Shown: positions 62,459 to 64,000 of the stretch, in pieces
Layout: each line of letters starts with the position of its first letter
Numbering within the stretch: position 1 is the first letter of the stretch
Assembly (NCBI GenBank): GCA_964036155.1
Contig: OZ038423.1
Span: 77,329,249 to 77,393,248, forward strand
Length of the DNA stretch: 64,000 nt
Origin: Diploscapter coronatus
Lineage: Eukaryota; Nematoda; Chromadorea; Rhabditida; Rhabditidae
Direction of reading: 5' to 3'
The notes under the pieces: model-generated
Told to the model about the DNA's origin: nothing
The model's input: only the letters and a program-made list of their open reading frames with translations
The model's database searches: none
Translations under genes and position numbers: made by a program

Positions 62459-63171
62459 GCCAATTCGACGCAGGGAATTTGACACACCGCAATCTTGCCT
62501 TTCATCTCAAGTCATTTGAACGTTCTGGATAATTATTAGAATTTTTCAACTTCATCTTAGTGATTCGAACATAATGTGAGTTTTTGACAACAAGCATGAC
62601 ATGGTAAGCTTATGAAGTGTTGGCAAAGTAAAGTTAGGTTTGCTAAAAAAGATACTTGCCTTATTGTGAAAAGTCATGCTATTTTCGAATTACCTCGCCT
62701 CTAACATACAATTCATTTATGCCAATCAGAATAATCATATCTCTCTTGAAAACTTTTATTTGGAAAGTCATCTACAAAAGCGGTAAATGCAGTTTCTGAA
62801 AAAGAATAACTTTTCAAGTTAGAGTTATCGATAGAATTTTCAATCAACTGCTTCTCCCAAGCAAATCATCCAAATCCAAGATATCTGTGATATTATCAGT
62901 TTTTTGTAAGAAGATGAAGACTATGTCTTGATTTTCAACTTGTTTTACTTTGAATTTTATTTCGGGAACTTGAAGTGCTGTGTAGAGGGTGTTTATTTAT
63001 GAAATGAATGAAAAATTGACTAAATTCAATGATGCAATTTTATCTATTACCGCAAAAACTGAAGATAACTTATTTTGATTTGCCGATTGCCATTGAAGAA
63101 AATAATAAAGAGATTTATTGGGGATTGATCGAATTGTGTACCTGGATGCAGACTGAGTTCGGACAAGTGAC
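62459..63171. other. Derlin 3' flank
   Basis: No gene supported. AT-rich sequence, probably the Derlin 3' UTR and convergent spacer; an AATAAA lies at 63104-63109. Confidence 0.4.
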
Positions 63172-63487
63172 TCAGGAATCTGACACGAAGAAATTAACCG
63201 TTATCTGAAAAAAATAAAAATGTGGAGATATACTAATATTCTGACATAATGGCCATGGAAGAAAGATTAATTTTTTCAAAAGTTATCAAAACAGCATAAA
63301 TTTTCCTACAAATAGAAATTCCTCTTTTAAAATAGGGTATTTCTTCAAAAAAAAAGATTTCCAACCTCAGCTCCATCGATACTTTCTGGATCTTCTTTCA
63401 TGAGCAATTCCCTGATTTTCTTCACCAAATCGAACGCGTTCTGCATCGAATCGAATATTTGACTGGACTCGTTTGCTGGTTGATTCA
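63172..63487 (-). CDS. Possible last two exons of an unidentified gene
   Basis: On the minus strand, a segment at 63366-63487 reads NQPANESSQIFDSMQNAFDL and then a charged helical stretch to GAE, ending at a donor GAG|GTTGG. A segment at 63172-63204, after TTTTTTTCAG, reads ITVNFFVSDS and a stop in the same phase. The composition looks coding and amphipathic, but there is no recognised domain and no upstream exon was found before the window ends. Chance splice sites are possible. Confidence 0.35.
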
Positions 63488-64000
63488 CTACAATTCAATC
63501 TCCTAGCCATTTTTACAGCATTTTTCAATTTCATCTAATTTAACTTCAGTCCCACTCGTCTCTGCCTGTCCCTGTCTGCATCTGCGTCTGTGTTCCATCA
63601 TCTCTGCCCTTTGCTCCCCTTCTTCGTTCTTTCACTTTTTGACAGAATGCATTTTAATTCTGACGTATTAAGGCATTTATTACCACGACGAGAATTACAC
63701 AAGATGAGATTTGATGATGAGAAGGGGTTGATGTTAAAAGTTAATTAAGAGTGAGGCATTTTGGATGGTAGATGTGGCGCGATGAGTAGGCAGAGTCTAG
63801 ACAATTAGGAAGGCTCATTTTATCTGGTGATTTGTGATGTCATAAATGTAGCAAGGAATAGTTAAAGGTGGCGAATTAGCATACATTATGACAAACAAAT
63901 TGACTCCTTTTGACCTCGATAGAACTCCTTGCTCTCTGACAGACGGGAATAAGGAAAGGAAGATGTTCAAAAAGCCCATGGGTTGTCGACGATGCCCTTG
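63488..64000. other. Window end, nothing identified
   Basis: A CT-rich stretch (63540-63640) is followed by mixed sequence. If the small exons at 63172-63487 are real, their upstream exons lie here or beyond; none could be defined. Confidence 0.35.

Overview
This window is eukaryotic nuclear DNA. Its coding regions are split into many short exons by small introns, often 41-50 bases, with GT...AG borders and acceptors such as TTTTCAG, TTGCAG and TTTTAG. GC content is low to moderate, and several start codons sit 0-10 bases after an acceptor-like site, as expected for trans-spliced messages. Together with a strongly diverged beta-catenin, a CCCH finger of the type seen in nematode maternal proteins, and short gene spacing, this points to a compact ecdysozoan genome, most likely a nematode outside Caenorhabditis. 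That placement is inference. Exon models were built by hand; for every listed model the phases agree across all junctions, which is the main support for them.

Layout. 79-4513 (-): thrombospondin-type-1-repeat gene with its 3' end outside the window. 8932-10532 (+): small secreted cysteine-containing protein of unknown family. 10742-12354 (-): mitochondrial ribosomal protein bL12m. 12782-23211 (+): 32-exon ABC transporter of the ABCC5/MRP5 type. 25358-28387 (-): single-finger CCCH RNA-binding protein with a low-complexity N-terminus. 30826-33784 (+): MBOAT lysophospholipid acyltransferase. 35133-40223 (-): divergent beta-catenin. 47182-50392 (+): an Hsp70 ATPase domain fused in frame to a kelch propeller, the most unusual gene here. 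51798-52470 (-): small bHLH factor of the PTF1A/FERD3L kind. 54177-56275 (-): TMX2. 56451-60482 (+): TRAP1, the mitochondrial Hsp90. 60769-62458 (+): Derlin. 63172-63487 (-): possible 3' end of another gene.

Mobile and repeat DNA. One young tRNA-derived SINE has a 19-base perfect target duplication and a poly(A) tail. A MITE-like family with AGACTTCTC-type inverted ends is present in about five copies in introns and intergenic DNA. A second MITE with a 9-base duplication lies inside an ABCC5 intron. There is a long inverted repeat just beyond the beta-catenin stop and two shorter hairpins.

How the genes relate. There is no metabolic operon. Three arrangements may matter: TMX2 and TRAP1 start head to head 175 bases apart; bL12m and ABCC5 start head to head 427 bases apart; and TRAP1 is followed after 286 bases by Derlin on the same strand, with a poly(A) signal and acceptor in the gap as in nematode operons. 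TMX2, TRAP1, Derlin and the Hsp70-kelch protein are all protein-folding or quality-control factors of different compartments, lying within 15 kb.
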